A DNA stretch of 64,000 nt from Pseudomonas sp. MIACH (GTDB lineage Bacteria > Pseudomonadota > Gammaproteobacteria > Pseudomonadales > Pseudomonadaceae), in contig NZ_LHVO01000060.1 of the NCBI RefSeq assembly GCF_001269925.1, forward strand, positions 62,001 through 126,000, in the 5' to 3' direction. The notes under the pieces were generated by a model. That model saw only the letters and a list, made by a program, of their open reading frames with translations. It had not been told where the DNA came from and did not search any database. How positions within the stretch are numbered: the first letter of the stretch is position 1; each line of letters starts with the position of its first letter. Of this stretch, positions 24,902 to 33,003 are shown in pieces. Made by a program: the position numbers and the translations under genes.

Positions 24902-26002
24902 ATGAACACTAAACCACTCCACACACTCTTGTGGCGCTTCGCCGGCTGCGTGGCGGGGATGGCGATCGTTGCCGCCAATCCAGCCCAAGCGGCTGACGAT
25001 GGCATCGCTGGCGGCCCTACCGCAGGCTATAGCATTGCCTTCAGCAACTCCTACGCGGGCAGCGATTTTCGCAAGGTGATGGTGCGCAACTGGCAGGAAA
25101 TTGCGCTCCAAGCGCAAAAGGATGGCTTGATCCGGGAGGCCCCGGTAGTCAGCACCAATAACTCGGCATCGGAACAGGCCGCCCATATCCAGGACATGAT
25201 CGTCAAGGGCGTCAATGCCATTGTCATCCTGGCCGCTTCCGACACGGCCCTTAACGGGGTCATCCGCGACGCCTGCAACGCGGGCATCGTGGTGGTCGTC
25301 ATGGCCAGCCTGGTTACCGAACGTTGCGTCTACACCGTGGATTACAACTGGTCCGCCATGGGTCGTGTGGAAATGGATTACATCGCCGAGCGCCTTAAGG
25401 GCAACGGAACGTTGCTGGAGATCCGCGGCATTGCCGGCGATGCCACCGATAAAAACATCAGCGACGGCATTCGCAAGGCCGCCAGCGACTATCCGGGACT
25501 GAAATTCGCCAAGACCGTATACGGCAACTGGACGGCTTCCGTCGCCCGCAAGGAGGTGGCGCTGGCGCTGCTGTCGTTGCCCAGGATTGATGCCGTGGCG
25601 ACTCAGGGGGGCGATGGTTACGGGGCGGCGATGGCGTTCAAGGCGGCAGGACGCCCTTTGCCGATCATCGTGATGGGGAACCGCCAGGACGAACTCGCCT
25701 TGTGGAAACAGGAGCGCGATGCCAATGGCTACGAGACCGTCTCTGTCTCTGCCTCCCCGAGTGTCTCCCAAGTGGGGTTCTGGGTGGCCCAGCAGATCCT
25801 GGCGGGCAAGCCGGTGCCGAAGTTCGTCGAGGTGCCGCTGGTGCGTATCGATGCGAAAGACCTGGACACCTGGCTCGCCACTATGCCGGTGGGCGGCGCC
25901 GCCAACCCTTTCTACAGCCAGGCTTCCGTTGCGGCGATGATCGACGCGGCCATCAACAATACGGCGGCGCCGGCGCCTTTGCCGGAGGTCAAGAAACAGT
26001 AG
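24902..26002 (+). CDS. Periplasmic sugar-type binding protein, probable kinase partner
   Basis: A 366-residue class-I periplasmic binding protein (RbsB/Peripla_BP_4 type). The signal peptide runs through CVAGMAIVAANPAQA (cleavage near residue 29). Two Rossmann-like lobes follow, with AFSNSYAGSDFRKVMVRNWQ at the start of lobe 1, VNAIVILAASDTALNGVI, and TQGGDGYGAAMAF in lobe 2. The start is at 24902, where the leader begins. No ABC permease or ATPase is next to it; instead a hybrid histidine kinase starts 24 bp later. This suggests a signalling role, as with TorT and TorS or LuxP and LuxQ. Confidence 0.88.
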   Translation: MNTKPLHTLLWRFAGCVAGMAIVAANPAQAADDGIAGGPTAGYSIAFSNSYAGSDFRKVMVRNWQEIALQAQKDGLIREAPVVSTNNSASEQAAHIQDMIVKGVNAIVILAASDTALNGVIRDACNAGIVVVVMASLVTERCVYTVDYNWSAMGRVEMDYIAERLKGNGTLLEIRGIAGDATDKNISDGIRKAASDYPGLKFAKTVYGNWTASVARKEVALALLSLPRIDAVATQGGDGYGAAMAFKAAGRPLPIIVMGNRQDELALWKQERDANGYETVSVSASPSVSQVGFWVAQQILAGKPVPKFVEVPLVRIDAKDLDTWLATMPVGGAANPFYSQASVAAMIDAAINNTAAPAPLPEVKKQ

Positions 26003-26026
26003 CGGCGGTCGAGGAGGCGAGGCCCC

Positions 26027-29000
26027 ATGTTGACATTCAAATCAGCCACGGCCAGGCCCATTGCCGTCAGGATTGGCCTGGCGGTTGCCGCACTGGTGTT
26101 CTTGATGCTGGCGGTATCGCTGGTGAACCTCTACGGCCTGCGAGGCATGGTGCGTGCGGTGGATTCCGCCAGTCATTCCGCAGAGATCCTGGCCTCGGTC
26201 AACGGGGCCACCGGGCGGGTGGAAAACTTCATTGCCACCCGCGACCAGGAAAGCCTGTCCCAGGCAGAAGGCATGGTGGCGACAGCTATCGCCGGCCTTG
26301 ACGACATTCCGGTGGTAGAGGCGCAATCGCTCAAGGGCAGTCTGGAAAGACTCTCTGCGGCGATCGCCGCCTTACGGGCGGCGACCCTGACCATGGATGG
26401 CGAAACGGAGAACATGACAGCCCACTACAGCCGAATGCGAGAGGCGACGACCCTCGTCGAACAGGGCATCGCCGATGGGCTGAAGGGGCTTGATTCCCGC
26501 GCCGCTGACCACAAGGCGCAGGTGAGCAATATTGAGAGCGCCCATCGCATCCTGGATATCCTGCGCAACGGCGAGCGGATCATCACCGCCAATGTGGCCA
26601 AGGCGCTGGTGACCGGTGATGGGGCGGCCGCCACTGCGGCGAGGAACGCCTGCGCGGCACTGCCGCCCGTGGTCGAGCAATTGCGCGAGTTGATGGAAAC
26701 GCCACAGGAGGTGGAGGCCCTGGGGCAGTTGGCGACGGCGATCACGGCGGCCAGCCTGGCGGTCGAGCAGCTTGGCAAGGCGCCCAAGCCTCTGGGAGGC
26801 GACGCTTTGGGACATCTCGGCGCGGTTGGGGATGTGGCCGAGCGCCTCGAAGCAATGTTGGGTGAGGTGGACGAGCACGTTGCCCGTGACGCCAGCGACA
26901 TTCAGGCAGCCACCGGGTTACTGCAAAATGCAGCCGCATTGTCCAAGCGTTTCGCCGAGCGGGTGGCCACCCTGGAAGCGCAGACGTTGTCGTTTCGCCT
27001 GACACCGTCGGCCGAGGTCGCGGACGCTGTCGGCGCCATCCTGGATGAGCTCTCCCGTCTTTCTCGCGTTCTCCCTTCGTCTGTAGGGCCGCAGACCAGC
27101 GCTACACCCCTGACGGTCAGCGATCAGATTGCCGGCTACCGGGCCGCATTCGCCAGGTTCCATCAGGCGAGCAACGCCTTGAGCGACGCGCGTGACCAAG
27201 TTCGCAACGAGGCTCGGAGCGCGGGCCTGTTGGTTGCGCGCTTCGCTGGCGAGGCGCGCTCAGACGCCTTGGCCCACAAGGATCGCGGCATGCTTGCGGC
27301 GATCATCGCGGGCACCGTCGCCATCCTGCTGGCCGGTGCCATCGCCTGGAGCACCTCGCGGTTTGTCGCGCAGCCCATCGTCGCCCTGGCCTCGGTCATG
27401 CGCCGGCTTGCTGCCGGTGACCTGACCGCCGAGATCGCCAGCGCCGGACGCGGCGATGAGATTGGGATCATGACGCGGGCCGTGCGGGTGTTCCAAGAAA
27501 ATGCGTTGCGCATCCGGGTGCTGGAGGCCGAAGCCGAGGCCGAACGACAGCAGGTCCAGGCCTCGTTGGAGAGAATGGTCGCCGAACGAACCGACACGCT
27601 GCACCGGCAGACTGAGGTGCTGGAGGCGCAGGCCGTCGAGCTCATTCAGGCGCGCAACCAGGCCGATACGGCTAACCAGGCAAAGAGCGATTTCGTGGCC
27701 ACGGTCAGCCACGAATTGCGCACCCCTCTGACGCTCATTCTGGCCCCGCTGGAGCAGCTCTCGGCGGCAACCACTCCGCCGGCGGACTGGCGTGTGCAAA
27801 TCGAGCGCGCCCAACGCAACGCGCTGCGCTTGATGAACCGGGTGAACGACATCCTCGATTTCTCCAAGGCTGAAGCCGGCAAGTTTGAGTTGTGTCCGGC
27901 GCCGATTGACTTGAACCAGGCGGTGGGTGTGCTGGCCGAGGATGCCGCCATGGTGGCCAAGGGCAAAGGTTGCACCTTGACCTGCAGCATCGATCCCGCC
28001 CTTGGCACGGTGTTCCTGGACCCCCGGCACTTCGAGAAGATTCTGCTCAACCTGGTGAGTAACGCCATCAAGTTCACCCCCGCCGGCGGTACCGTGCATC
28101 TGGCCGTCACTGCGCTCGATGACGAGCGATTTGAGCTATCGGTACAAGACTCGGGCATTGGCATTGCGGCTGACAAATTGCCGCTGCTGTTCCAGCGGTT
28201 TTCCCAGATTGATAACTCCGCCACGCGCCAATACAGCGGCACAGGCATCGGTCTCGCCCTGGTCAAGGATCTGGTCGAGCTGATGGGGGGCGAAGTCGGC
28301 GTCAACAGTGAGCCTGGACGGGGGTCGTGCTTCTTTGTTCGATTGGCGCGGGGGGCTGAGCAAAACACAGTGCCGACCGAAGTCAGCAATCTGCATGAAC
28401 GCTCGTCACCCACCACCATCATCACAGCCGAGCAGCGCCACCTGCTTTTCGACGACGGTCGCCATGGCAGTAGCAACGACCCCGCCTCGACTGGAGAGGG
28501 CGCCCCGGAGCACGCCTTGCAGTCCAGGGTGCTAGTGGTAGATGACAGCCCGGAAATGCTTAGCTACCTCAGCGAGCTTTTGCGCGACGACTACATCGTC
28601 GTCACCGCAGCTGATGGAGAACAGGCTTGGGCAACACTGCAGCGTCGAGCAATCGATGTGGTGCTCTCGGATGTGATGATGCCGGAGCTCGACGGCTTTG
28701 GCCTGACCGCCAGAATCAAAGCCAGCGCGGGTTTCGCCCATATACCCGTCATCCTGCTGACCGCCCGCGGCGGCAGCGAGGCCTGCGTCTCCGGGCTGGA
28801 AAGTGGCGCCGATGACTATATTGCCAAACCCTTCTCGCCGCTGGAGCTCAAGGCTCGCGTACGTGCGGCCCTGCGCATGAGCCAGGTGCAAGCCGAACTG
28901 AATGCAAAATCCCGTCAGGCGGGCATGGCCGAAATCGCCACGACGGTGCTGCACAACGTCGGCAACGTCCTCAACAGCGTGAACGTATCGGCAGAACTGG

Positions 29001-29737
29001 TCAGCAGTCAGATGCGCACTTCCAAGGCCCAGGGCCTGGGCAAGGTGGCTCAGATGCTGAACGAGCACATCAATGACCTGAGCGAATTCCTCACCCGCGA
29101 CAACAAAGGGAAGATGCTGCCCGACTACCTGCTCAAGCTGGCGGAGGTGGTGACGGCAGAGCAACAGGGCATCATCGAAGAGCTCGGGCAACTCACCAAG
29201 GGCATTGACCACATCAAAACCATCGTCGCGGCCCAGCAGTCCTATGCCGTTGCCGTCAGTGTCGTCGAGACAATACCGGTCTCGGAATTGATCGATGATG
29301 CCTTAAGCATGAGTGCCGGGGCACGGGTGCGCCAGGAGGTGAGAGTGGTCAAGGAGATTGCCGACTTGCCCCTGCTGTCGCTGGACCGGCACCGAGTGCT
29401 GCTGATTCTGATGAACCTGATCAGAAACGCCAATCAGGCGCTGGACGGCGTGGTCGATCGCAGCCCGTGCATCACCTTCAGCGCCGCCCTCGCGGACGGG
29501 CCAGTCCTGCGTATCACGGTGGCTGACAACGGCAACGGGATTACGCCCGAGCACCTGACGCGTATCTTTTCCCATGGCTTCACGACGCGCAAAGAGGGCC
29601 ACGGTTTCGGCCTGCACAGCTGCGCGCTCGCCGCGCAGGAAATGGGTGGCAGCTTGACCGTGCACAGCGACGGAGCGGGACAGGGCGCAACCTTCAGCCT
29701 CGACATCCCTGTTGATGCTCAGCAGAGCAGGGGGTGA
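26027..29737 (+). CDS. Hybrid histidine kinase with two transmitter modules
   Basis: A 1236-residue inner-membrane sensor. Order: transmembrane helix about 14-37, a mostly helical periplasmic domain about 38-420, second helix about 421-444, HAMP about 445-497, coiled coil about 500-550, HisKA with H562 in VSHELRTP, ATPase domain (LNLVSNAIKF about 673, GTGIGLAL about 737), receiver about 833-950 with D882 (LSDVMMPELDG), then a second histidine-kinase-like module: H976 in TTVLHNVGNVLNS and another ATPase domain (ILMNLIRNANQALD about 1126, GHGFGLHSCALA about 1190). The helical sensor resembles TorS. It lies 24 bp after the binding protein gene. No separate response regulator gene is adjacent. 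Confidence 0.92.
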   Translation: MLTFKSATARPIAVRIGLAVAALVFLMLAVSLVNLYGLRGMVRAVDSASHSAEILASVNGATGRVENFIATRDQESLSQAEGMVATAIAGLDDIPVVEAQSLKGSLERLSAAIAALRAATLTMDGETENMTAHYSRMREATTLVEQGIADGLKGLDSRAADHKAQVSNIESAHRILDILRNGERIITANVAKALVTGDGAAATAARNACAALPPVVEQLRELMETPQEVEALGQLATAITAASLAVEQLGKAPKPLGGDALGHLGAVGDVAERLEAMLGEVDEHVARDASDIQAATGLLQNAAALSKRFAERVATLEAQTLSFRLTPSAEVADAVGAILDELSRLSRVLPSSVGPQTSATPLTVSDQIAGYRAAFARFHQASNALSDARDQVRNEARSAGLLVARFAGEARSDALAHKDRGMLAAIIAGTVAILLAGAIAWSTSRFVAQPIVALASVMRRLAAGDLTAEIASAGRGDEIGIMTRAVRVFQENALRIRVLEAEAEAERQQVQASLERMVAERTDTLHRQTEVLEAQAVELIQARNQADTANQAKSDFVATVSHELRTPLTLILAPLEQLSAATTPPADWRVQIERAQRNALRLMNRVNDILDFSKAEAGKFELCPAPIDLNQAVGVLAEDAAMVAKGKGCTLTCSIDPALGTVFLDPRHFEKILLNLVSNAIKFTPAGGTVHLAVTALDDERFELSVQDSGIGIAADKLPLLFQRFSQIDNSATRQYSGTGIGLALVKDLVELMGGEVGVNSEPGRGSCFFVRLARGAEQNTVPTEVSNLHERSSPTTIITAEQRHLLFDDGRHGSSNDPASTGEGAPEHALQSRVLVVDDSPEMLSYLSELLRDDYIVVTAADGEQAWATLQRRAIDVVLSDVMMPELDGFGLTARIKASAGFAHIPVILLTARGGSEACVSGLESGADDYIAKPFSPLELKARVRAALRMSQVQAELNAKSRQAGMAEIATTVLHNVGNVLNSVNVSAELVSSQMRTSKAQGLGKVAQMLNEHINDLSEFLTRDNKGKMLPDYLLKLAEVVTAEQQGIIEELGQLTKGIDHIKTIVAAQQSYAVAVSVVETIPVSELIDDALSMSAGARVRQEVRVVKEIADLPLLSLDRHRVLLILMNLIRNANQALDGVVDRSPCITFSAALADGPVLRITVADNGNGITPEHLTRIFSHGFTTRKEGHGFGLHSCALAAQEMGGSLTVHSDGAGQGATFSLDIPVDAQQSRG

Positions 29738-30017
29738 GCACTGAACCTAAGCCCATTAAATTGTGGCTAAAGCCAGAAATTAACCGATAAGACACAGGTT
29801 TGGGGAATGCAGCTGTGCAGGATTGTTGCTCAGTCGTGGAGGATGGTGTTACTGAGTAAATTTCCAGAAAAGAAATTTTGTGTGCGGGCGATAGTGTCTG
29901 ATCAGGAATATGGTCCAGTGGTTACTTTCTCCCAGGTCAGAGAGTAGCTTCATGGATGTCATCTAATCGATGGCATTGCACTGCAGCCCCGTTGGAATCC
30001 GTGGCGTGCCGTTGGCT

Positions 30018-30183
30018 TCACAGGTACGCCGCGGTGGGGCGCAGGCAGCCCACCAAGTCCACCACACGGTCGTTGGACTGCAATTCGATATCCACTTCCG
30101 GGCAGGTCTTGAAAGGCGCAGCGAGCGCCGGGATCAGTCGGTCCGAGGCCCAAGGTCGCCGAGGCGTAGCAATTCACTGAAAG
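30018..30183 (-). pseudogene. LysR-family regulator fragment, frameshifted
   Basis: Read on the minus strand, one frame gives LSVNCYASATLGL, and after a single frameshift near 30143-30146 the next frame gives DRLIPALAAPFKTCPEVDIE and then LQSNDRVVDLVG. This is the start of a LysR effector-binding domain (linker, then the PEVDIELxxxDRVVDLV motif). The frame then diverges (CLRPTAAYL) and stops at 30018-30020. Neither the helix-turn-helix nor the C-terminal half is present. Confidence 0.75.
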
Positions 30184-30572
30184 TGGATGGAGTTCCATGG
30201 TTTATGGAAAGGCAAAAATGATCAGCTCAACAGCCTGCCCAACGACACCTAAAGACTCTCAGGGTCGCCAAAAAACATTTTGACTGGGCTCTAGGACAAT
30301 ATTTTCAGCTCGAAAAATCTAAAATATGCCCCCAGTTATGCCCCCAATTGCACCAAGTGTACGAGCGATCGCGAATGGCGATTTCTGACATGGATCTAGG
30401 TGGTCGTGGCTGGTATTCAGTGCGCCTCCGTATACTGGATGACCAACCCGAATCTGGCAAATTCTTGGTCGTTAGATGAATCTATATCCTTAATTGGAGT
30501 TGTCCGGGCTGTCTTTCAGCACCTGTCCTGAAATTGGCATCGTGAGATGCTCATGCTCTGCGAGATTTTGCA

Positions 30573-30845
30573 ATGGCGCTGGTCGCCAGGGAGATCGATC
30601 CGCGTGTCCACCGGCAGCTGGAGGGGAGTGCTAGGCGCCTGGCCACGGAAAACGCTGAGGAAGCGGTTGTTCAGCATTCAACGTGGTACGCAACGCTGAG
30701 CATCGTGCCTCTGATCATGGGTCTCAATAGTCCGGTCGGCCCCAGCACTTCTCGCTTCAACGGGGCGCGGAGCCGGATGGCAGCGAGGGCGCTCAGGTTG
30801 CATATAGATGCGGGCGCCTTACCTTCGCTGTTCATTGCCAGCTAA
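30573..30845 (+). pseudogene. Doubtful 90-codon frame, possible antitoxin relic
   Basis: The first third (ALVAREIDPRVHRQLEGSAR) is faintly like the FitA-type ribbon-helix-helix antitoxins, but the rest is not, and there is no clear ribosome binding site. It lies just downstream of the convergent parE gene. It may be a decayed fragment or a chance frame. Confidence 0.25.
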
Positions 30846-30866
30846 GCCTTTGAGCTCGGTTGGCGA

Positions 30867-31223
30867 TCAGTCGTTGGGCAGGTGCAGTTGCCCTTCCATG
30901 GCGTCATGAAGAAGTCGGACGACCTCGATCACGTCTGCGCTTGCTACACGATAAAACACGATATGGCGAGGGCTCTTGACCGCCCCATGGGGCTGTTTGG
31001 CCTGCTGTCGTGAATAGATGAGGTGATAGCTGCGAAGGCCCGGTGCCAGCTCATCGCGTTCGTAGCTGCCAATGCGATAAGGCGTGTCGGCGATCGCTCG
31101 CAGCGCCGCGAGGATCAGCGCCTGGTAGCGCTGGCGTGCTTGATCGCCGAACTGCGCTTGGGAGAGCCTGAGGATGTCGACAATGTCGGCGCGCGCCGCG
31201 TTCGAAATCCGATACTGCGGCAT
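30867..31223 (-). CDS. parE: ParE-family toxin
   Basis: A 118-residue RelE/ParE-superfamily toxin: MPQYRISNAARADIVDI at the start, then RYQALILAAL, and the strand pair with LRSYHLIYSR and HIVFYRV. Known ParE proteins poison DNA gyrase. It is slightly long for the family because of an insert after IYSR (QQAKQPHGAVKSP). The start codon lies one base after the stop of the antitoxin gene, so the two are one operon. Confidence 0.9.
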   Translation of the reverse strand: MPQYRISNAARADIVDILRLSQAQFGDQARQRYQALILAALRAIADTPYRIGSYERDELAPGLRSYHLIYSRQQAKQPHGAVKSPRHIVFYRVASADVIEVVRLLHDAMEGQLHLPND

Positions 31224-31224
31224 G

Positions 31225-31515
31225 TCAGTGTTTCTCGCGCGCGGGGAGGGCGGCCTCCAGGCTCAAGCCCTCGAGGTAGTGCTCCAGATCCCGTTCGTTC
31301 AACTGAGTAAAGCGCCCTTGCTCAAAGTCCATTATGCCGATCGAGGTCGCCAGACGCAGGGCCTCAATTTTGGCGGTGTCTTCGGCGACACGCTGTTCCA
31401 ACAGCCGCAAACCTTCCCGCATCACTTCGCTGGCATTCTGATAACGGCCAGACTGCACAAGGTCTTGGATAACCTGTTCCTGGTGGGGGGTGAGCACAAC
31501 GTTTCGCGTCGCCAT
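31225..31515 (-). CDS. parD: ParD-family antitoxin
   Basis: A 96-residue antitoxin. The N-terminal ribbon-helix-helix (ATRNVVLTPHQEQVIQDLV, then SGRYQNASEVMREGLRLLEQ) binds DNA, and the C-terminal part is the toxin-binding tail. It comes before parE, as usual. The palindrome at 31556-31570, 41 bp upstream of the start, is the likely site of autorepression. Confidence 0.9.
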   Translation of the reverse strand: MATRNVVLTPHQEQVIQDLVQSGRYQNASEVMREGLRLLEQRVAEDTAKIEALRLATSIGIMDFEQGRFTQLNERDLEHYLEGLSLEAALPAREKH

Positions 31516-31555
31516 GATTAGCTCCAGCTCTGGTCATACAGGACCTTTCGACTAT

Positions 31556-31570
31556 TGGCATATTATGCCA
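31556..31570. promoter_or_regulatory. Candidate ParD operator
   Basis: TGGCATATTATGCCA is a perfect palindrome around a central T. It lies 41 bp upstream of the parD start, within the expected promoter. ParD proteins bind short palindromes in this position. Confidence 0.6.
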
Positions 31571-31716
31571 TTTTACCTGCCTGCACATAGTTTGGGATCT
31601 GTATCTGACGGACTGTAAAGTGTGGGGTCATCCTATGCGCCGGACAGATGGCCCGGACTGTATGCGCAGATAGTCCAAGCAAGGCAGTTGCATGCGGAAC
31701 GTCGTGGAAAGCTTAA

Positions 31717-31932
31717 TTAGTGTGGGCCTCGGGCTTTCAGTTTTGCAAAGCCTTGTTTGATGTGTCCGGCGTTCTCTCCAATCGTTTGTAGCGCGCCGCG
31801 GACATTGTCGCCTGTGTCCGTCGTACCCTGGCGCTCAATCCATAACGTCAACTCCATCACCGCCGCTTCTAAGGCGAGCTGGTTTTGGTACATACGCTCA
31901 AGGACATCAGGCAGTGAATATTCAGTGGGCAT
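31717..31932 (-). CDS. Small conserved-looking hypothetical protein
   Basis: A 71-residue protein of unknown role, predicted mostly helical: MPTEYSLPDVLERMYQNQLA then LEAAVMELTLWIERQG, which has heptad-like hydrophobic spacing. The start at 31932 has GGAG eight bases upstream; the frame opens as far as 32121, but that part overlaps the AraC stop and reads like noncoding sequence. It lies between parDE and the AraC gene and shares their strand. No domain recognised. Confidence 0.6.
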   Translation of the reverse strand: MPTEYSLPDVLERMYQNQLALEAAVMELTLWIERQGTTDTGDNVRGALQTIGENAGHIKQGFAKLKARGPH

Positions 31933-32120
31933 CGTTTCGACTCCAATGAAAGAGCCGAAAGCGTAGCAGTGAGGGAGGCGGATGTCCTGAGCCACCCGTG
32001 AGTTAAGGGCATGATGAGGGGGCAGCATTCGCCAAAAGCTGCCGATGCGACAGGCAGCAGACGGCCAATAGCAGACAGATCGTTCTACAGCCTCGGCGCT
32101 TTGTATCAGCCAGCAGAGCA

Positions 32121-32915
32121 CTAGCGCAGAGAGGAAAAATACTGAGTAGGCGGTTTACCCAGTGCTTTCTTGAACATAGTGATGAATGCATTAACAGAGT
32201 CATATCCCAGGATGCCCGCCACACGTTGCACGGATACCCCCTCCGCCAAATGACTCAGTGCGATCATCAAATGCAATTGTTGACGCCAGCGTCCGAAGCT
32301 CAGCCCGGTCGTGCTTTCTACAAGCCTGGCCAGCGTTCGTTCACTGGTTGCAAGCCGAGTGGCCCACTCGCGCAACGTGGTTCGGTCGCCTGGATCTGAG
32401 AAGAGCGTATCCGCGATTTGTTTGATCTTGGGGTGGTCTGATATCGGCAAATGCAGCTCTTTCAGCGGGGCATCGGAAAGCTGCTCAAGCAGCACTGCAA
32501 CCAGCCGAGCTGTCTTGCCCTCGGAATGGTAAGCAGGTTCCTGTTCAGCGAGATGCAGGACCATCTCCCGAACAAGGGGCGTAATGGCAACCGTGCAGCA
32601 TTCTTCAGGCATGGCTGCCGCACCGGGCTCAACGAACAGAAAGCAGGTCCGGGCGTTTTCGGTCACTCGGCAACTGTGCGGCGTGCCGCCCGGGATCCAT
32701 ACGGCGTGCTGGGGAGGGACAAGCCAGAGTGCATTTTGCACCTCACAGCTCACTGCGCCATGCAAAGACAGGATGAGCTGGCCTTTGCGATGATCATGCG
32801 GACGGGCACCCGAATCATTGAGGTCAGGCGCAACCTTGAGGGCAATCGCTGCCTGGGCGAAAAGGTCTGAATCGAAATCTTCCGGCGAGGAAACGACATT
32901 TTTTGAGCTTGGCAT
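32121..32915 (-). CDS. AraC-family regulator with cupin sensor
   Basis: A 264-residue regulator with an N-terminal cupin-like sensor (LILSLHGAVSCEV, QHAVWIPGGTPHSCRV) and the C-terminal double helix-turn-helix of AraC (LREWATRLATSERTLARLVE, and VQRVAGILGYDSVNAFITMFKKALGKPP, which is shown here as its signature region only). It is divergent from the CynX/NimT-type transporter gene, as is common for AraC regulators of this cupin type with an MFS exporter. The operator-like repeat 32920-32944 begins 5 bp upstream of its start. Confidence 0.9.
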   Translation of the reverse strand: MPSSKNVVSSPEDFDSDLFAQAAIALKVAPDLNDSGARPHDHRKGQLILSLHGAVSCEVQNALWLVPPQHAVWIPGGTPHSCRVTENARTCFLFVEPGAAAMPEECCTVAITPLVREMVLHLAEQEPAYHSEGKTARLVAVLLEQLSDAPLKELHLPISDHPKIKQIADTLFSDPGDRTTLREWATRLATSERTLARLVESTTGLSFGRWRQQLHLMIALSHLAEGVSVQRVAGILGYDSVNAFITMFKKALGKPPTQYFSSLR

Positions 32916-32919
32916 AATT

Positions 32920-32944
32920 TAGATATCAGGTATCTTGATATCTA
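32920..32944. promoter_or_regulatory. 25-bp inverted repeat between AraC and MFS genes
   Basis: TAGATATCA (32920-32928) and TGATATCTA (32936-32944) are perfect 9-bp arms with a 7-bp spacer. It lies between two divergent genes, overlapping the AraC ribosome-binding region and about 60 bp before the transporter start. It is a good candidate for the shared operator. Confidence 0.6.
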
Positions 32945-33003
32945 TATTAGCCGGTTCTGAAGTTCTCTACAGTTGTCTTCTTTTAAGAGGACAGATAAAG
33001 AAT

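Larger units (their letters stand above)
29738..30866. other. 1.1-kb region of gene debris
   Basis: No intact gene can be defended. It contains a frameshifted LysR fragment (30018-30183), a repeated word ATGCCCCCA at 30326-30334 and 30338-30346 beside an AT-rich tract, and an open frame 30573-30845 whose first 30 codons faintly resemble a ribbon-helix-helix antitoxin. The mix suggests past insertions and deletions. Confidence 0.5.

Noticed and set aside
29767..29788. CTAAAG...CCGATAA resembling a flagellar sigma-28 promoter
   Set aside because: The spacing between the two words is 11 bases, not the usual 15, and no gene follows in frame.
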